From Cristatella mucedo (lineage: Eukaryota; Bryozoa; Phylactolaemata; Cristatellidae): 64,000 nt of DNA. Shown piece by piece: positions 1 to 31,529 of this stretch. The position numbers and the translations under genes are program-made. Position 1 is the first letter of the stretch. Every line of letters starts with the position of its first letter. Location: NCBI GenBank assembly GCA_009760855.2, contig WPIO01000007.1:9121001-9185000 (forward strand), written 5' to 3'. The notes below the pieces were generated by a model that was not told the DNA's origin, did not search any database, and saw only the letters and a program-made list of their open reading frames with translations.

Positions 1-434
1 GTGTGGGTATAAAATGGTGCCATCCCAATGCAAACTCTGGTATCGCGAGTTTGGTGCCGTCTGCTTAAAATTGCCAATCAGTGGAAATTCAGTTGCAGTA
101 CCATTCCACTCAAATCGTTTGAAGAGGTAAATACATTATCAAAAACAGCATTGCATGCCTATGGATGCATCCCCTGCTAAGACAAGCACACATCTTCCCC
201 TTGTCAGCCTATACGGTTGACATCGCCGTATGATAGCATCATCGCGTAGTCATGCGAGGCAGGGTAAACATAGAAAATAAAAGTGAGCACTTCATTGACC
301 TTTATTCGCTGGTGATCTGCATAAGTCACTTGTTACCACCAGACACTTTCCTCGTAGGGTCTGCTTGAGTATGATCAAGCAATGCTCGACTCGAAACCAC
401 ATTAATTAGTTACAAGTTAATAATCTGCCTCGCT
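1..434. other. No feature recognised
   Basis: AT-balanced unique-looking sequence upstream of the first SINE-C. I see no exon, repeat family or signal. Confidence 0.5.
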
Positions 435-560
435 GGTATGGCCCAGTGGTTAAGGTGGTCGCACCCGAGCAAGGTCTGGCCGAGCTCTTGGGCTCCAGCC
501 CCGTGGCATATGTGAAGCACCGAATGGAGATTAAGTTCTATTATGGCTCCATTCAAATAA
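435..560 (+). mobile_element. SINE-C (tRNA head, LINE-like tail)
   Basis: A box in tatggcccagtggttaaggt, B-box region gggctccagccccgtgg, then gaatggagattaagttctat and a short AAATAAAT tail. Confidence 0.75.
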
Positions 561-564
561 ATAA

Positions 565-690
565 TTCAGGATCTATGGTTCTAAGCCCAGAGTTAATGTG
601 CTCGCTCTTCACGGCCCAGGTCGTGGGTTCGAGTCGTGCAGTGGGCAAATATAAATGAGGCTGTTTAATCAGCTAACCTTCAACTTAAGC
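565..690 (+). mobile_element. SINE-1b, partial
   Basis: ctaagcccagagttaatgtg head, ggtcgtgggttcgagtcgtg B-box region, then a deleted body and ggctgtttaatcagctaac. It directly follows a SINE-C copy. Confidence 0.7.
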
Positions 691-837
691 AAGTACGCTG
701 TCAAACACCGCCTTGAAGTCCAGGAGGCCTTACTCAAAACCGTACTGATCGTATGCCAGTTTTAATAGGCTCACAGCGTAGGCACATGGTACTTGGATGC
801 CAGAGTCGGTAGATACACAGGAAGACCGGGGCCTCGC

Positions 838-985
838 TGCTGGTTTGGCCCAGCGCTTAAGGTGCTCGCCCCGATCGAGGTCTGGCCCAGGTCGCGGGCT
901 CGTGCCCCGTGGCATATGCGAAGCGCCCGAATAGAGATTAAGTTCTCTCAGCGCGCTATACAGATGGATTATATTTAAGACGCTA
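838..985 (+). mobile_element. SINE-C
   Basis: ggtttggcccagcgcttaag head, gcgggctcgtgccccgtggc, then agcgcccgaatagagattaa, gttctctcagcgcgctatac and AT-rich tail. Confidence 0.8.
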
Positions 986-1586
986 GCGAGTAGTAAGCGG
1001 CAGAGTACAGAAGGCCACGCTGAAAAGCTGTTCAAAACTACCAGCCATGGACTCTTGTCTCGCCAGCGCAAGTGCGCAGTCGGTCCAGCAGCAACGGCTA
1101 CCGCGGTCCTCACGGCGGGCGCGACCCAGCTGAGCCGGTCCTAACTCAGTAAGCCCAGCTCCAGTCTCATTAGCCTCGCTTCCAGGCGATGCCTGAGCTG
1201 GGATGGGCTCTTAGGCTCGCTGAGAGATCGGCTGGGCGGGCGGGTGCGCAGCGGAACTGCGTCTCGACGACGGCTGCGGCGAGCGCGCGGGGTCGACTGC
1301 TGCGCTGGAACGGCCTGACTAATCGGCAAGCTATGAGGTGTGCGCATCCCCCGAGCCCCGACGACCGTCTGGCGAAGGCGGGCAGACTGTCACGTGATCC
1401 AATACCAGCCTGGCTCGCAGTCTGGGGTGGGCGTCTCAGGGCGCACCCACGTGAATGAATGGCATTATTGCGTGAGCCAGTCAGCAGGGCGGTCGCCTAG
1501 CTGATCGCCGGTGCGCGAGCGCTCTACTCCGTCGCCGTCTCGGGATTCGGCATGGGTGCTCTTTGAGGACGACGCGACGAGCGGCG

Positions 1587-20608
<19,022 letters not shown>

Positions 20609-22214
20609 ATGAGCCGCGTCCTCCCGGTCTCGTCTCGTCTCGAGCGCTGAAGTGAGCGGCCATTCTGCTGCACGGCCTCGCACTCGCTGTCCTGCCCGAC
20701 CGCAGACGAGCAATGGCAGCTCGGACGCTAGGACCGTCAGAGCCACGCTGCCGGCTGTTGTGTGCTGCCCGCGCCCTTCTCGAGAACCGGGAGCCAGCCC
20801 GCTGCAGCCCATGAAACTGTGTCCTCGGGCTGCGTGGCACCACCTGCTGGATGGTCTGCTGGCTGGTCTGTTGGCAGCATGCTCGTTTGTGCACCCAAAT
20901 GCTCGTTTGTGTCGAGCCTGTTAGAGGTGTTCTAAACCTCGTTTTTATGTTAATCAGAGAATATATGTCAGCGTACATTATCCTATCCTGCTGAGCTCTC
21001 GTGCCCAGAGGCTGTCGTTGGGTGCATGAAATCCAGCCGTACACTCAAGACGGCGTCGGTGGCAGCAGCAGCAGCTATGCTCAGACAGACGGCTGCAGGG
21101 TGGGGCCGGCATTCACGCGCTCTCGTTCGACCGTTCGTTCGGTGACCCGAGCATGCGACCTGCTGCCGATCTGTCGCCCGCGTGCAGGTCTCGTGCAGGC
21201 GATCGGGGGCGCAGGCTGCTAGCAGCTTGACCGTTCGGGCTCATTCGGTTTGCGTCGCGTGTACGCTCTGTGTGGGACTGCTCAGTACTTCCGCCTGTCT
21301 GCGCGCGCGGAGCCGCCGTAGCTGTAGCAGTTGCAGCCTGCAGTTTCGGCACGAGCTTCGGTGGAAAGGTCAGTCGTCAGGCTTGCAACTGACTTCCAGG
21401 GTTCGCGTAAGGGAAAGAGATGATGCGAGGCAGTGCATTTCCGGCGCCTTGCATTCGAGCGATCGAGCGTTTCAGACGTCATCCTTGTAGCTCTGGAGCC
21501 GGCCGTTCAGTGCCAAGCTGCTGGCTCGATGTCGCGGCGGCCGGCCGGCGCGACTTTCAGCAGCAGCAACAGCTGCAGCAGACGCATTTATTATTGGAGA
21601 GGCAGCAGCCGCCGCCGCATGCTTCAATTGGCGCCGCCTGGCAGACAGACCCCCAGCTGACTTTTCTTTAGGGTCAACGGCGGCGGCCCTTTGTCTCCTA
21701 TTGACGATTGCCTGCTCGCGAGGCCGCTCGTCGTTGGCTCTATAGCTTCCACGTGCAGTGCGGCGACGACAAAGGACATACGGAGGAGCGCAGCAAGCGC
21801 CCATCGAGCCGTGCGCGCATGAATGAACGATCTCGGCCGGCAGCGCCGTGGGAGATGTGAGGCTCGCTGCCGCCGTGGCCGGCCCAGTGGGGAAAGGAGG
21901 GGCATCGCCTGCTCCGCCTATTTTGAGTGGCTTGGGCGGACAATGGTGGGGCAGCGGGTGCAACGACCCGCCGCGGCGGAAACAATGAGCCCGGCCGGCG
22001 CCGCCGCTGTCGACGGCACTGGATTCATCAGAGACCGATTTGCATCGGTCGCCAGGCGGTGGCGGCTGGGCAGCAGCAGCGTCTCTCGTTGACTCGGCGT
22101 GCCTCGACCGAAGGCTCCATTGATGATGCTCGGACAGCTCCGAGACAAGACTCGAGCTGCAGACGCCAGAGCTAGGTGGCAGCTACTGTCTATTCCTCCG
22201 CTAAAAGACCGGCG
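20609..22214. other. TANC 3' flank, GC-rich
   Basis: GC- and CpG-rich sequence, probably 3'UTR in its first part. The only poly(A)-like hexamer near the stop is a weak aatata at about 20958. The 21.1-22.1 kb part is as CpG-rich as the 5' block and could be a separate regulatory region, but no exon was recognised. Confidence 0.35.
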
Positions 22215-22540
22215 GCGGCGACAAAAATCTCCGGCTCTGCAGGTCGTAGACAGTGGAACTCATTTCCTTGATTCTTATGCAACGATATCGACTCTCCTGC
22301 TGCCGACTGTGGCACATCGCACCAGCCGACCTGAGCTGCAACTTCCGTGAAACTCACTACCTCAACTGCTCTCATGACTCTGCTATGCTTTTCACTTTCT
22401 CTTGGTTATGTGTGTGATGGGAGTTTGTTGGCTGCCGCATGCGTACGTAATCCCTTCGCTTAGGCTTTGAGCGCTCTGTAGAAAACTCGCCTGCAAAACA
22501 CCCAGTTAGTCTTTGTGGAGTTTGCAATTGAGACTTGAAG
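22215..22540 (+). mobile_element. LINE family B, 5'-truncated copy
   Basis: Matches from the tctgcaggtcgtagacagtgg segment through gtgatgggagtttgttggctg to ctttgtggagtttgcaattg. The tail is worn. It lies downstream of the TANC gene. Confidence 0.75.
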
Positions 22541-23394
22541 GAGAGCAAATAGTGGCAGCCAATTAATTACTAGTCTAGAATTTTGGTTGTTTTGAACTCA
22601 GATGCTTGCGAGCGGCCTTGCAGAACACGGTGCCAGATGAGATCTTTTATGATGCAGCCAGCGCCTGTACCACGCGAGATCGAGACACGAGATAGCGACC
22701 TAGATTGTCAGCAGGCGTACGCTCGATGAGAGATTGCTCATTGATGATGCACCACACGCATCAGCTCCTGGACCTCTGGGTTAAAGGATTTAGTCACGGC
22801 AGCGAAGACACTACTGCTGCCATGGGGTATGCTCATGGGGTGGGGGCCACCGGCAGTTTTGGAAACTCGGCTTGCTGCACGTGCTCCTACATCGATGCTC
22901 GTACATCGATGCTCCGGATCACGGTCTTCCATGCTGCTAGGTTCCCTAGCTAAGCCCGGAGTGAGAGCTGCAGCTGCTGTCTGCACACAGTCTGCCCTCC
23001 TGCCACTGTGCCCTCCGGCGACTGCCACGGTTTCTCTGACCCACCACGGACACCCTCAGCTCGCATGCCTCGGCATGCCTCGATCTATTCTCTGCATCGG
23101 CCGGTCAGCTATTTGCATTATACCTTCCTTTCAATCGTGCATAGCATTCTCTTGTCGGCCACCAGATTTAATTATTTTGCTTCTCGCCGTCTCCTGACTG
23201 GCCGCCTGTCCATTCACCATATGGATTAAGCAGCGGCTCTTTGGAAGCGATCTGCTTGTTAGAGAGTCGAGTGCATTAAGGCAGCACTGAGGAGGCCCAA
23301 CCCGGAGGCAGCCGCTTCTTCGAGAGTGCACACCAAGCAAGCAGGTCGTCCCGTGCACACCGATACCCCACCGAGGGGCCGGAGCGGAAAGCAA
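22541..23394. other. Intergenic, nothing recognised
   Basis: Only short chance frames; lies between a LINE B copy and the minus-strand pseudogene. Confidence 0.45.
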
Positions 23395-25312
23395 CTGCAG
23401 AAAGCTGGAGCAGAGAGCTGGTTTAACTCTAATGCCGACTTAAATTTATTCCATGCCTGCAACTCTAACCCAGTAGCTTTTTATGTAAACTGAGTGTCTT
23501 TAAAAAAGTCTCTGACATGTGGACTAACAAAAATGCCAGCTTTAATTTTTGCCTTGATAATTTTAGAAAACCTTTCTTATAAGTACTTGAAGGTATTGCC
23601 TGGTTCAGAGCCTTGACATAGTTTTTCATTAGTCCGAGCTTTATGTGCAAGGCAGGAAGTAGCACTTTCTTGCTGTCGACAAGAGGAGGCTCTCACACGT
23701 TGTCACTCTCAGGCACAAAATGTGTTCGCTCTGGCCAGTCTTTCTATAGGTAATGAAGAGCCGACTCCCCCACAACAAAGAAAAAGCTCGGATATTTTCT
23801 GTAGCCACCTTGAAGCCCAAGCAGAAGGGAAGTGACCTTGAAATCACCGCTTACCTGCCACTGGTCTTGATCATGTTTGATTTCATCGAGAAGTATTTTC
23901 ATGTTTACGCAAGCCTCTTTCATTCGCACAGAATGTGCAACCTGCAAAGGGGAAAGTTCGTTTCCATTGCGAAGTAAAATGCCCTTTAAGCTGCGGTTCG
24001 ATGAATAGATGAACTGTCTTTGCTCAGTTGGACCAGAGCGATTTTGTATTTGCTTTACTAGACCTTCGACGTTGCTGCAACAGGCTAGTGAATTGTTTGC
24101 CGAAACGTATGGAAGAAACTCTTTTTTCATGATGTCTCGACCACAAAATGTAGTATACGGCGCAAGAAAATTTCTCTTTTAGTCTATATCCGAGGAGTTC
24201 AGCATTTGGGATGGTCAAGGTATCTCACTAAGTCATTAAGATCAGATTTAATATTAACGTTGCTAAAATTCGGGCTTATTTAGATAAGGATACCACGTCT
24301 AAGTTGGCCCATGCATTTGTGACATCGCGTCTTGACTTCCGTAACTCACTGCTTGCTGACCTACCGGCATGTGCAATCAGGCGCTTACAGCTGGTGCAAA
24401 ACTCCACAGCTAGGCATGTCTGTCGTGAGCGTCGTAGTTGCCACATCACACCACTTCTCGCCGACCTGCACTGGCTATCAGTCAAGCAATGAATCGACTT
24501 CAAGGTTTTGTCGCTCACTTTTAGGTCACTTCATTCTTTGGCTCCAGCCTATCTCTCAGATCTACTCCCCCTCCAGGCCAAGCATCGTACCACCCACTTT
24601 TCGGAATCCAACCGTTTACAGCTACCTCGTTCAAACCTCAAATCCTTTGAAGACCGTGCATTTAGTTCATATGCTCCCAAAGCCTGGAACTCCCGACCTG
24701 CGTCAGAACATCCCTTGACCTGACCACATTTAAAAAGAACTTAAAAACACACCTATTTAGGACAGCATTTAGTGGGTCTCTGTGATTCGTCCTTCATGTG
24801 CTTATGCGTGCTGACACTGTGCATGCTGCCACTAACCACACTTGCATGCTGACCTTGTGCATGCCACCCCTAACCATGTTATTCGTGTTGTTTAATAAGC
24901 ATGATATTACTCACCATTCAATCGCATTTTCCTTTGCAGCAAATGTAAAGCACCTAGAAAGAGATTGAGTTATCTGAGGGTGCTTTATTAAGTGCATTAT
25001 TATTCTTATTATTAATATTATTATTAATTTAGCTTTTGGAACATCAAAAGTACAATAGTAGTCATCAAAGTCACCTGCATTTGAACTCGAACCACTGTCA
25101 GTCAATATATCCTCAACTGTAATTGGTAGAACAGGAACTCTCACCCCATCACCGTGCGGTACAGGTCGCATTGCTGATGCTAGATTCGGATATTCAATTT
25201 CATGTTTATTCTTGATGAAGCCATTAGTGATGCAGAAATAGCAATCCCAAATACGGTCAGTTTGTTCTATCAAATCATCGGTACTCCAAATGTCATACAT
25301 TTGTTTCGACCT
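23395..25312 (-). pseudogene. Decayed transposon-associated protein gene, split by a LINE A insertion
   Basis: Read on the minus strand from 25312. First comes EYPNLASAMRPVPHGDGVRV with an acidic Ser-rich stretch. Then the LINE A copy (24258-25028) intervenes. The frame then resumes as KSDLNDLVRYLDHPK, AELLGYRLKEK, EFLPYVSANNSLACCSNVEG, QRQFIYSSNRSLKGILLRNG, AHSVRMKEACVNMKILL, GDFKVTSLLLGLQGGY, LPALHIKLGLMKNYVKALN and LQAWNKFKSAL. The frame shifts several times between blocks, so it is dead. I recognise the block order (DLNDLVRDL, AELLGSRL, DSSKRSLKAVLLHNGN, HIKLGLMKNFVKAM) from an uncharacterised, highly repeated protein family in arthropod and cnidarian genomes that behaves like a mobile-element product. 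I do not know its biochemical function. Confidence 0.7.
24258..25028 (+). mobile_element. LINE family A, 5'-truncated copy inserted in the minus-strand pseudogene
   Basis: It starts at LARIRAYLDKDTTSKLAH-like sequence, continues AFVTSRLDFRNSLLADLP, LQLVQNSTARHV and APKAWNSRPASEHP, and ends with the 3' hairpin (24944-24985) and an ATT-repeat tail. A TTAATATTA string occurs at both edges, compatible with a short target duplication, though the right one overlaps the tail. It interrupts the frame described at 23395-25312. Confidence 0.85.
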
Positions 25313-28300
25313 TTAAACGATTGTCTCTAATTGTATGCACACGGCTTAGACTGGAATCCATATCAAGTGCCCTTGTCTTATCCTTATCTCAGACTTTACA
25401 CCCAAAGTAGGCGTGATAGCACTGTTTGATGAATGTAGTGATTGATAACTGCTGCTCTATTATCGAGAATCTCACGCAGGTGTAGCAGAATATATTTGGA
25501 GAATTCTTACACTCATTCGGCAACGTAAATCACAAATATCCTTTGATTTAAACAACTGTATCAACTAAAATATGGCTAATTGTTCTAAAAAAAATAAAAC
25601 ACTATTTATGCCGTTAAGTGAGTGTAATAAATAAATCGAATGAAAGTAAATACCACTATACACAGGGTGGAATGTCAAAGTGCAGCCGATCTTTGATAAA
25701 AAAAATCTGCTAAAACCAAACAACATTTACCATAAATCCTCATTTGTGGTGTATATTTGGAAAATAATAACAAACGCCAGACAACACATCTTTCAGACCA
25801 GGGAATTTTCAGCCCGAGAGCAGCTGCAGCTGCAGCAGCTGCGGACGACAGCATCGGCAGCTGCAGTGGTGGCCGGTAGCAGAACCGATTGCATAGAGTA
25901 TGGAAAAACGATAGGATGCTATTCGGTTCATCACTATGTTTCATACCTGTACCATTATTCTCTCAAAAATAGGGGAGCACTCGATGTGAAAACGGTACTT
26001 GCCTACAGAGATACTTTGCCAGTGATCCTTTGATGCTGTCCTACCAAAGCACTGGGGAGTGTGCAAGTAGCCTGGCTTCAGCACACTTTCGCCAGACGTG
26101 AGAGCAGCCGGAACCACACCTATGGTGGTAGTGGAGGTTGGAGGCAGCTGAGTAAGATAAACCAAGAATGTCCGTGACGCAGCTGAGAAACGAAACGTTG
26201 CAAGGCCAGAGGTGACAGGCCAACATGCAACCTGAACTTAGCTCTCCCTCTCTTCCTCTCTCTCTCTCTCTCTCTCTCCCTCTCTTTCTCCATCTTTCTC
26301 TCCACCTCTCTCACACACTGTGTGTGTGTGTATTTGTGCTTGTGCATCTGCGTCAGCTCCTTGGATTGACTGCCTTTTTAGTAGACGACCAGCACTATTT
26401 CTATCGATTTGCATCCCAATTAAGTGCACTGTATTTTCTTTGTAAAAAGTCGTGGACGCTGTGAGTGCTTTAACAGATGAATGAAATGATAGGTGCATTC
26501 TTGCTATAACTTCAAGGGTTCGAGCAGTGACGTGACACCCTTGCAATAATGATTCTGTCTACGAAGCTGATAGTTTGCTGAATAATCTTCTACAGCACCG
26601 AAGCTCAGGCACTGACCAAACGGCACTACCGGTCGGGTGCGCCTTCAGCTCTGCCGGTAGTGGCTAGCCAGGCAGACCGTCGATGCATTTAGCACCTATG
26701 ATCAGAATGAAAACTGCTTACTGTACTTTAATAAACAGCACGCCGGGGGTGTCTTCTTGAACGATGTGCAAAGCAAGGTGCAGGAATAACAATCGGCAGG
26801 AGCTTCCAGCTGCTTGCCGAACCGTCCGTGGCTGAAACATCTGATGCTAAAAAAGTCGGCAACCGTGTCTCAGCAATAAGTGAACGAGATCTCACAATGA
26901 CTTTAAAAATCGACGGCCTGTAATGAACCATGTAAGGTAGCCAAGCTGGCCATGGGCTGTTCACAACGGCACGGTGCTTTGCCTACTGCCCTGATAGCTG
27001 CCTAGGTAGGCAAATCCGTACATCTCTGGTCACCAATTGGTGAGGTGAGGGAATAAATTGCTCGGAAACATTATACTCACTCCATCATGTTCACGGTATT
27101 GTATGTGCTCATGGTTTCAGATGAGCGTAATTAATATAAATAGGGCTACATATCGTAGCAACAACAATAACCATACTGAGACGCCATCATGTGCATTTTG
27201 CAAGATGCAATGACAGGGGTACAACTGAAGAAAAAGCAATTTGCTGTACCTGTTCTTCAGGTTCTTATTAGGTAACAAGGATCGCATTACAGTGAGGCTC
27301 AAGCAAGCATTGCTCCATCATTGCTGCTGCCTCCAGCAGCAACTGCTGCTGCCCCGGCTACTGTTGCCGGTGTCTTTTATAAAAGAAATCAACTTATTGT
27401 TGCAGCTCAATTACATGTAGCCAATTAGGTTGGTCAAATATAATTCTGCCGTAGCAGGGCTACGAGAGACATCGGACTTCAGGGAATGGGTCAATTGCAG
27501 TGCCGCTGCACCCGCTGCACTGCTGAGCAGCCACGTCTTGCAACGTTTGCTAGCGCAGGTACTTAATCCAGTTCTGACACAGAATAACAGGCTGCCGGTG
27601 AGAAAGGGAGGTTGGTAGCTAAGCTGAACAGCTTCTTCGTTGAGGGTAATCATTACAAGAGTTGCTGTCAGTGTCAGTGCTCGGTGGTTCTCAATCGGTT
27701 GGAGGACCTCTTGATAAGTAGATCCACAGTATGTGTTAAACTATTTTTCTCCGTGCTTGAAAGATAACTTTGGTTACCCTACTATACTACACTCTGCCTA
27801 CCACACACAGAGACGTTTAGCACTTCTTTACCACATGAGCTGCTGCTGCTACTGCTGCTCTGCCAGCCACCTCATGTAGTCAAGTCTTCTCATGACTGTG
27901 TGGATGCTATTCTAGCAATCTGTCTCAATTAAAAAGCCTGGTGCCAACCGATGGCCATGGACAACAGATCCTTGATTGTGGAGCTCACTCCTACGAGTCT
28001 GTCCTTGTAATGTTCTTTTAATCAGGCGTCAGTGGGCCCGAGCATCGGAGCCAACTCAGGTAGGACTCGGGCTTCTCTCCTGACCTCATGACCTCGGTTG
28101 ACAGGTACTCAGGTCGCCCGGCACTGGAGTCCGGCCAGTCGGGGCAAGCCTATGGGCCAGCAATCTGTCGGCACGGCACTGTCAGCTGGCTGCACCAGCT
28201 GGCTCTGTGTTTCACTCGCCGACTCTTCTTCGCCGTTCCTTCCATCCGCAAAGTATGCATGCCTAATCCTGTCAATCGGTCCTACTCCATCCATCCAGCC

Positions 28301-28533
28301 TTTGGGTAAGTGTGGCCCAGACTCTTTTCCAGCCAGTCTTTGCCGTCGCTGCTGCTGCTGCTGCTTCAGCTGATCCATCTGCGGCCACGCCTCACGAGAC
28401 ACGATGCGGTTGGCTAAGAAATGCTCACCAAAGACTGCACAGGTATTTCGATCGACCACTTAAGAAAGCTCGAGGCTAAACACCTGCATTGTAATCCTCG
28501 ACGTATGCGATTAGGGATGTGAATACTTACTTC
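25313..28533. other. Intergenic, nothing recognised besides a CT tract
   Basis: AT-richer DNA. The left end may contain the unrecognised N-terminal part of the minus-strand pseudogene. Confidence 0.4.
26255..26330. repeat. (CT)n-rich tract
   Basis: CT repeats at 26256-26290 then CT-rich imperfect sequence and a short GT run. Confidence 0.85.
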
Positions 28534-29181
28534 TCAAGCTCTTTTACTAGCTGTCAATTTAAGGCATGCACTGATTCTGTGTCCGGTGCTTTGATTTGTG
28601 CACCTGTGGGTCACTAATCTTCTTCCCAGCTCAAAAAGCAAGGGCCAGTCCGTGGTTGACCTAAAATTGGCACCTTGCCCACCAGACAGACAAGCTGGTG
28701 TGCTTGGACTACAGTTGAGAGCAATTCCCCAGAACCTGCTGCATTGCCACCAAATGTCAGTCACGATAGTAACGCTGAGCGTAGGTGCAGTAAATTCTTT
28801 ACAAAACCTGAGATCTGCGAATGCTAATGGCGCTCGACCGAAATGAAACACTAACTTGAGAGCCTTGACAGTAAGCAAGACATTGTTGCTGACAGGGGAC
28901 CCCAAGGCACACAAAAAAACAGCTCCCAGGTTACAACATGCACTGTCTCGAGTGATCCACGTGCAGTTCTCTGGCAGTGCATTCGTGCCAAGCCGGCATG
29001 TTTGATGAATTGGGTGTGGTAATGTGATATGGGGTGCAATCACATTCGTTAAGTGCCACCAACCCCGTGTCTCCTGCAAGATTAAATGTGGCGGGAGTGT
29101 ATCAACACGGAACTCACTTGCCTGTGGTAGCACCATTATGACAACCGCTTGTCTGTAAAGTTCAGGACCAGTTGCTAGCAT
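28534..29181 (-). other. Unassigned long open frame, 215 codons
   Basis: One of the longest uninterrupted frames outside repeats and exons, reading from ATG at 29181 to a stop at 28534. It is rich in Leu, Cys, Trp and His with no motif, signal peptide or repeat that I recognise, and no splice or start context stands out. Its base composition is like the surrounding DNA. It could be chance, or the remnant of an unknown element. I assign no function. Confidence 0.15.
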
Positions 29182-29715
29182 TATTTCTCACAATGCTCCA
29201 TAACTTGTCAGCTGCTATGGATTAATTTGTGGCACCGACGGCGATTTGTGGCACTGACCTTTTGCTCAGTGGAATAAGCCCTTCGAAAGCCACTCGGCAA
29301 GCCGTGTCAACCAGTGAAGCGTGTCCGGCTAATCGTGGCCATTTGCTTGTGGTACCTTGGTGAGGAGCTTTCGGAGTGCACGTGAGGGCACCTGTCTCAC
29401 ACAGAGGCCAACTTGGCAGCCTCAGCTAATTTGCCAATGGGTCTGCATGTCAGCAATATTCGGTTAGGACCGGCAGGCTGAGTGCCAGCAGCAGCTGCCT
29501 GCAGCAGCAGCAGGCAGCTGCTGCATGATCTCACAAGGCTCATAGCTTGAGGCATCTGCCTTTCTTAGAAGGCAAACGGCTCCGTGACTGCAGGGTAGAC
29601 CCTTCAAGTGGCTCTATGCAGCACAAGGGAAAGCCAGCTTGCTGTCATCTGCGCCCTTCATCAGCACCCGACCAAGTAGGGCATGTGGCCGGCCCCCTGC
29701 ACACTGCACACCCAG

Positions 29716-29840
29716 CCAGTAGTGTACCGAAGGGGGGCTGGGGGCATACGACCCCGGGCACTGAATCAGGGGCGCTGAATGGAGGTGGGGGCACCAAAAT
29801 GAGCCCCTAATACTAGGAGGGGGCACCATCTGTGTAATTC
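29716..29840. mobile_element. Possible DNA-element terminus, G-rich
   Basis: The stretch gtagtgtaccgaaggggggc ... gaatcaggggcgctgaatgg ... ggggcaccatctgtg resembles a G-rich terminal sequence I have seen scattered through animal genomes. No partner end or target duplication was found here. Confidence 0.3.
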
Positions 29841-30254
29841 TTTCCAGTACGCACATATCCTAGGAAGACTAGCGTAGCCTGCAGCACCTGCTCTCACTGT
29901 AAACCAGTAGTCAGAGCCAGCACTGACGCGAATCCTTTGCGATATGAGATAGATGCAATGCTGTTAAAACGATTGTAGATTATATCATAGAGCGATTACA
30001 CTCGGACCGGCAGCCAGATCACGTAACACCATACGTTGTCATAGTGGGAGAAAAATAATGCAGGTGAAGAGCTTGTCAATCTGAGAGCTTGTCTATCGTA
30101 AGTTGAAATTTGCGCCACTCACTCACAGTTGACGTTGATGACACGTGCGCAGTCAAACGCGAATCGAGGTATGCTATCGGGGAGAACAGGCGGATGTCGC
30201 AAGGTTTAGGTAGTGCCATCTAGGGTAAGCTCCTTCTAAACAGTGACTTATAAT

Positions 30255-30390
30255 ATAATTCATTTATATAGCGCCCTAAGAGAACTTAATCTCTATTCAG
30301 GCGTTTCAAATATGCCTCGGGGCTCGAGCCCACGACCTCAGTCAGACCTTGGTCGGGGCGAGCACCTTAACCGCTAGACCAAACCAGCTC
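30255..30390 (-). mobile_element. SINE-C, minus strand, near-intact
   Basis: Reverse copy with the cleanest 3' hairpin: AGCGCC-type and GGGCGCT arms around agattaagttctct, tail TATAAATGAATT, B box GGGCTCGAGCCCC. Confidence 0.82.
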
Positions 30391-30624
30391 TTTTTTTTAA
30401 ACCGAGACTTGTGCCGTCACATTCCTGCATCGGCAAGGAAATGCAGGGGGGCCTTGAGGATTGAGCTAAGCTAGCGCTGAAGTGCAATCACATTACTATC
30501 CTTATCGATTGACTGGCTGGCAATACAGGCACATCTTGTAGCCCATTGCTTGCCTAAGCATAAGAGTAGTTTCCTTTTGCATGCTCGATATCGATATGCA
30601 TGATGCTAACACACACTAATCAGT

Positions 30625-30778
30625 CTCAGCCTAGGGGTATGGTGCTCCCACTTCACGACCCTGGTCGTGGGTTCAAGTCCTGCAGCTAGCATTTCTGTTT
30701 AATGGCTACAATAGTCGAGGCAGCCAAGACTCTTCTGCCCCTAAATAAATGAGACTGTTTGACTAGCTAACCTTTACG
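30625..30778 (+). mobile_element. SINE-1b
   Basis: Head ctcagcctaggggtatggtg, ggtcgtgggttcaagtcctg, diverged body, end gactgtttgactagctaacc. Confidence 0.73.
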
Positions 30779-30784
30779 TTTACT

Positions 30785-30900
30785 TTAATTATTTTTACTT
30801 ATTCTCTCGCAGTGAGTTTAAAAAGGCTGGAAGAGAAATTGAGTTCTCTTACAGAGCTAGACAAACGACATATTTTTGTATTATTATATATTCTTTAAGC
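30785..30900 (+). mobile_element. Worn LINE/SINE-C type 3' tail
   Basis: ctcgcagtgagtttaaaaag, then aagagaaattgagttctctta and a TATTATTATA tail resemble the shared LINE A/SINE-C 3' end, but the outer stem is lost. Confidence 0.45.
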
Positions 30901-31529
30901 ATATATCGGTGTGATGTGCTTCTCGCATATTTTCGAGAATGTTGAATCTGTTTTCGCTATGTTTGTTCACAATCTATGCTCACGTTCTTGGAGTCAAAGC
31001 CAACCATTATGTGTACTGCGATGCCGATTCACTGTTAAGTAGCTGCTCAGACGCTGCGACTAAAACCTCGTGACATACACTCCAGGTGGAGTCTCTAGCA
31101 CAGAGACACGAGAGGGTGCGATTGGCTGTTGTTGATTCTCGAGTGCACTCTCTCGAAGGGGCAAAACGAAAAAGCGGAGAACCGAGTTCCCAGGGTCGTC
31201 CTGCGAGGCAGGCCGTGATTCGTTTAACGAGCGAAGCATGCATCTCTTATGCCACCTGAATGCCGAAAGCCTAGCTCAGTGGGTAATTGTGACTGACGTT
31301 TTCTGTCGAAGGTGCTCTGCTGAGCTGGCGGAGACCTTGCAAGCAAATGATGCTGCACCGCACTGCTACAAACTGTGCAGCTGCTTCCACGTGTCTGCAG
31401 AACTAGGCCACAGACACAGCAGTGCTGGTGATGGTGCCTGGTCCCAGCCGACACGTGACGAATACCGGTGAAGCCCTGAGTCTTGGAATGCACAACATGT
31501 ATGCGAAGCGCCAATGCATGCAGGTTGGT

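Noticed and set aside
21340-21360. ggcacgag string resembling a cDNA cloning adapter
   Set aside because: Short and embedded in continuous genomic sequence; chance is the simplest explanation.
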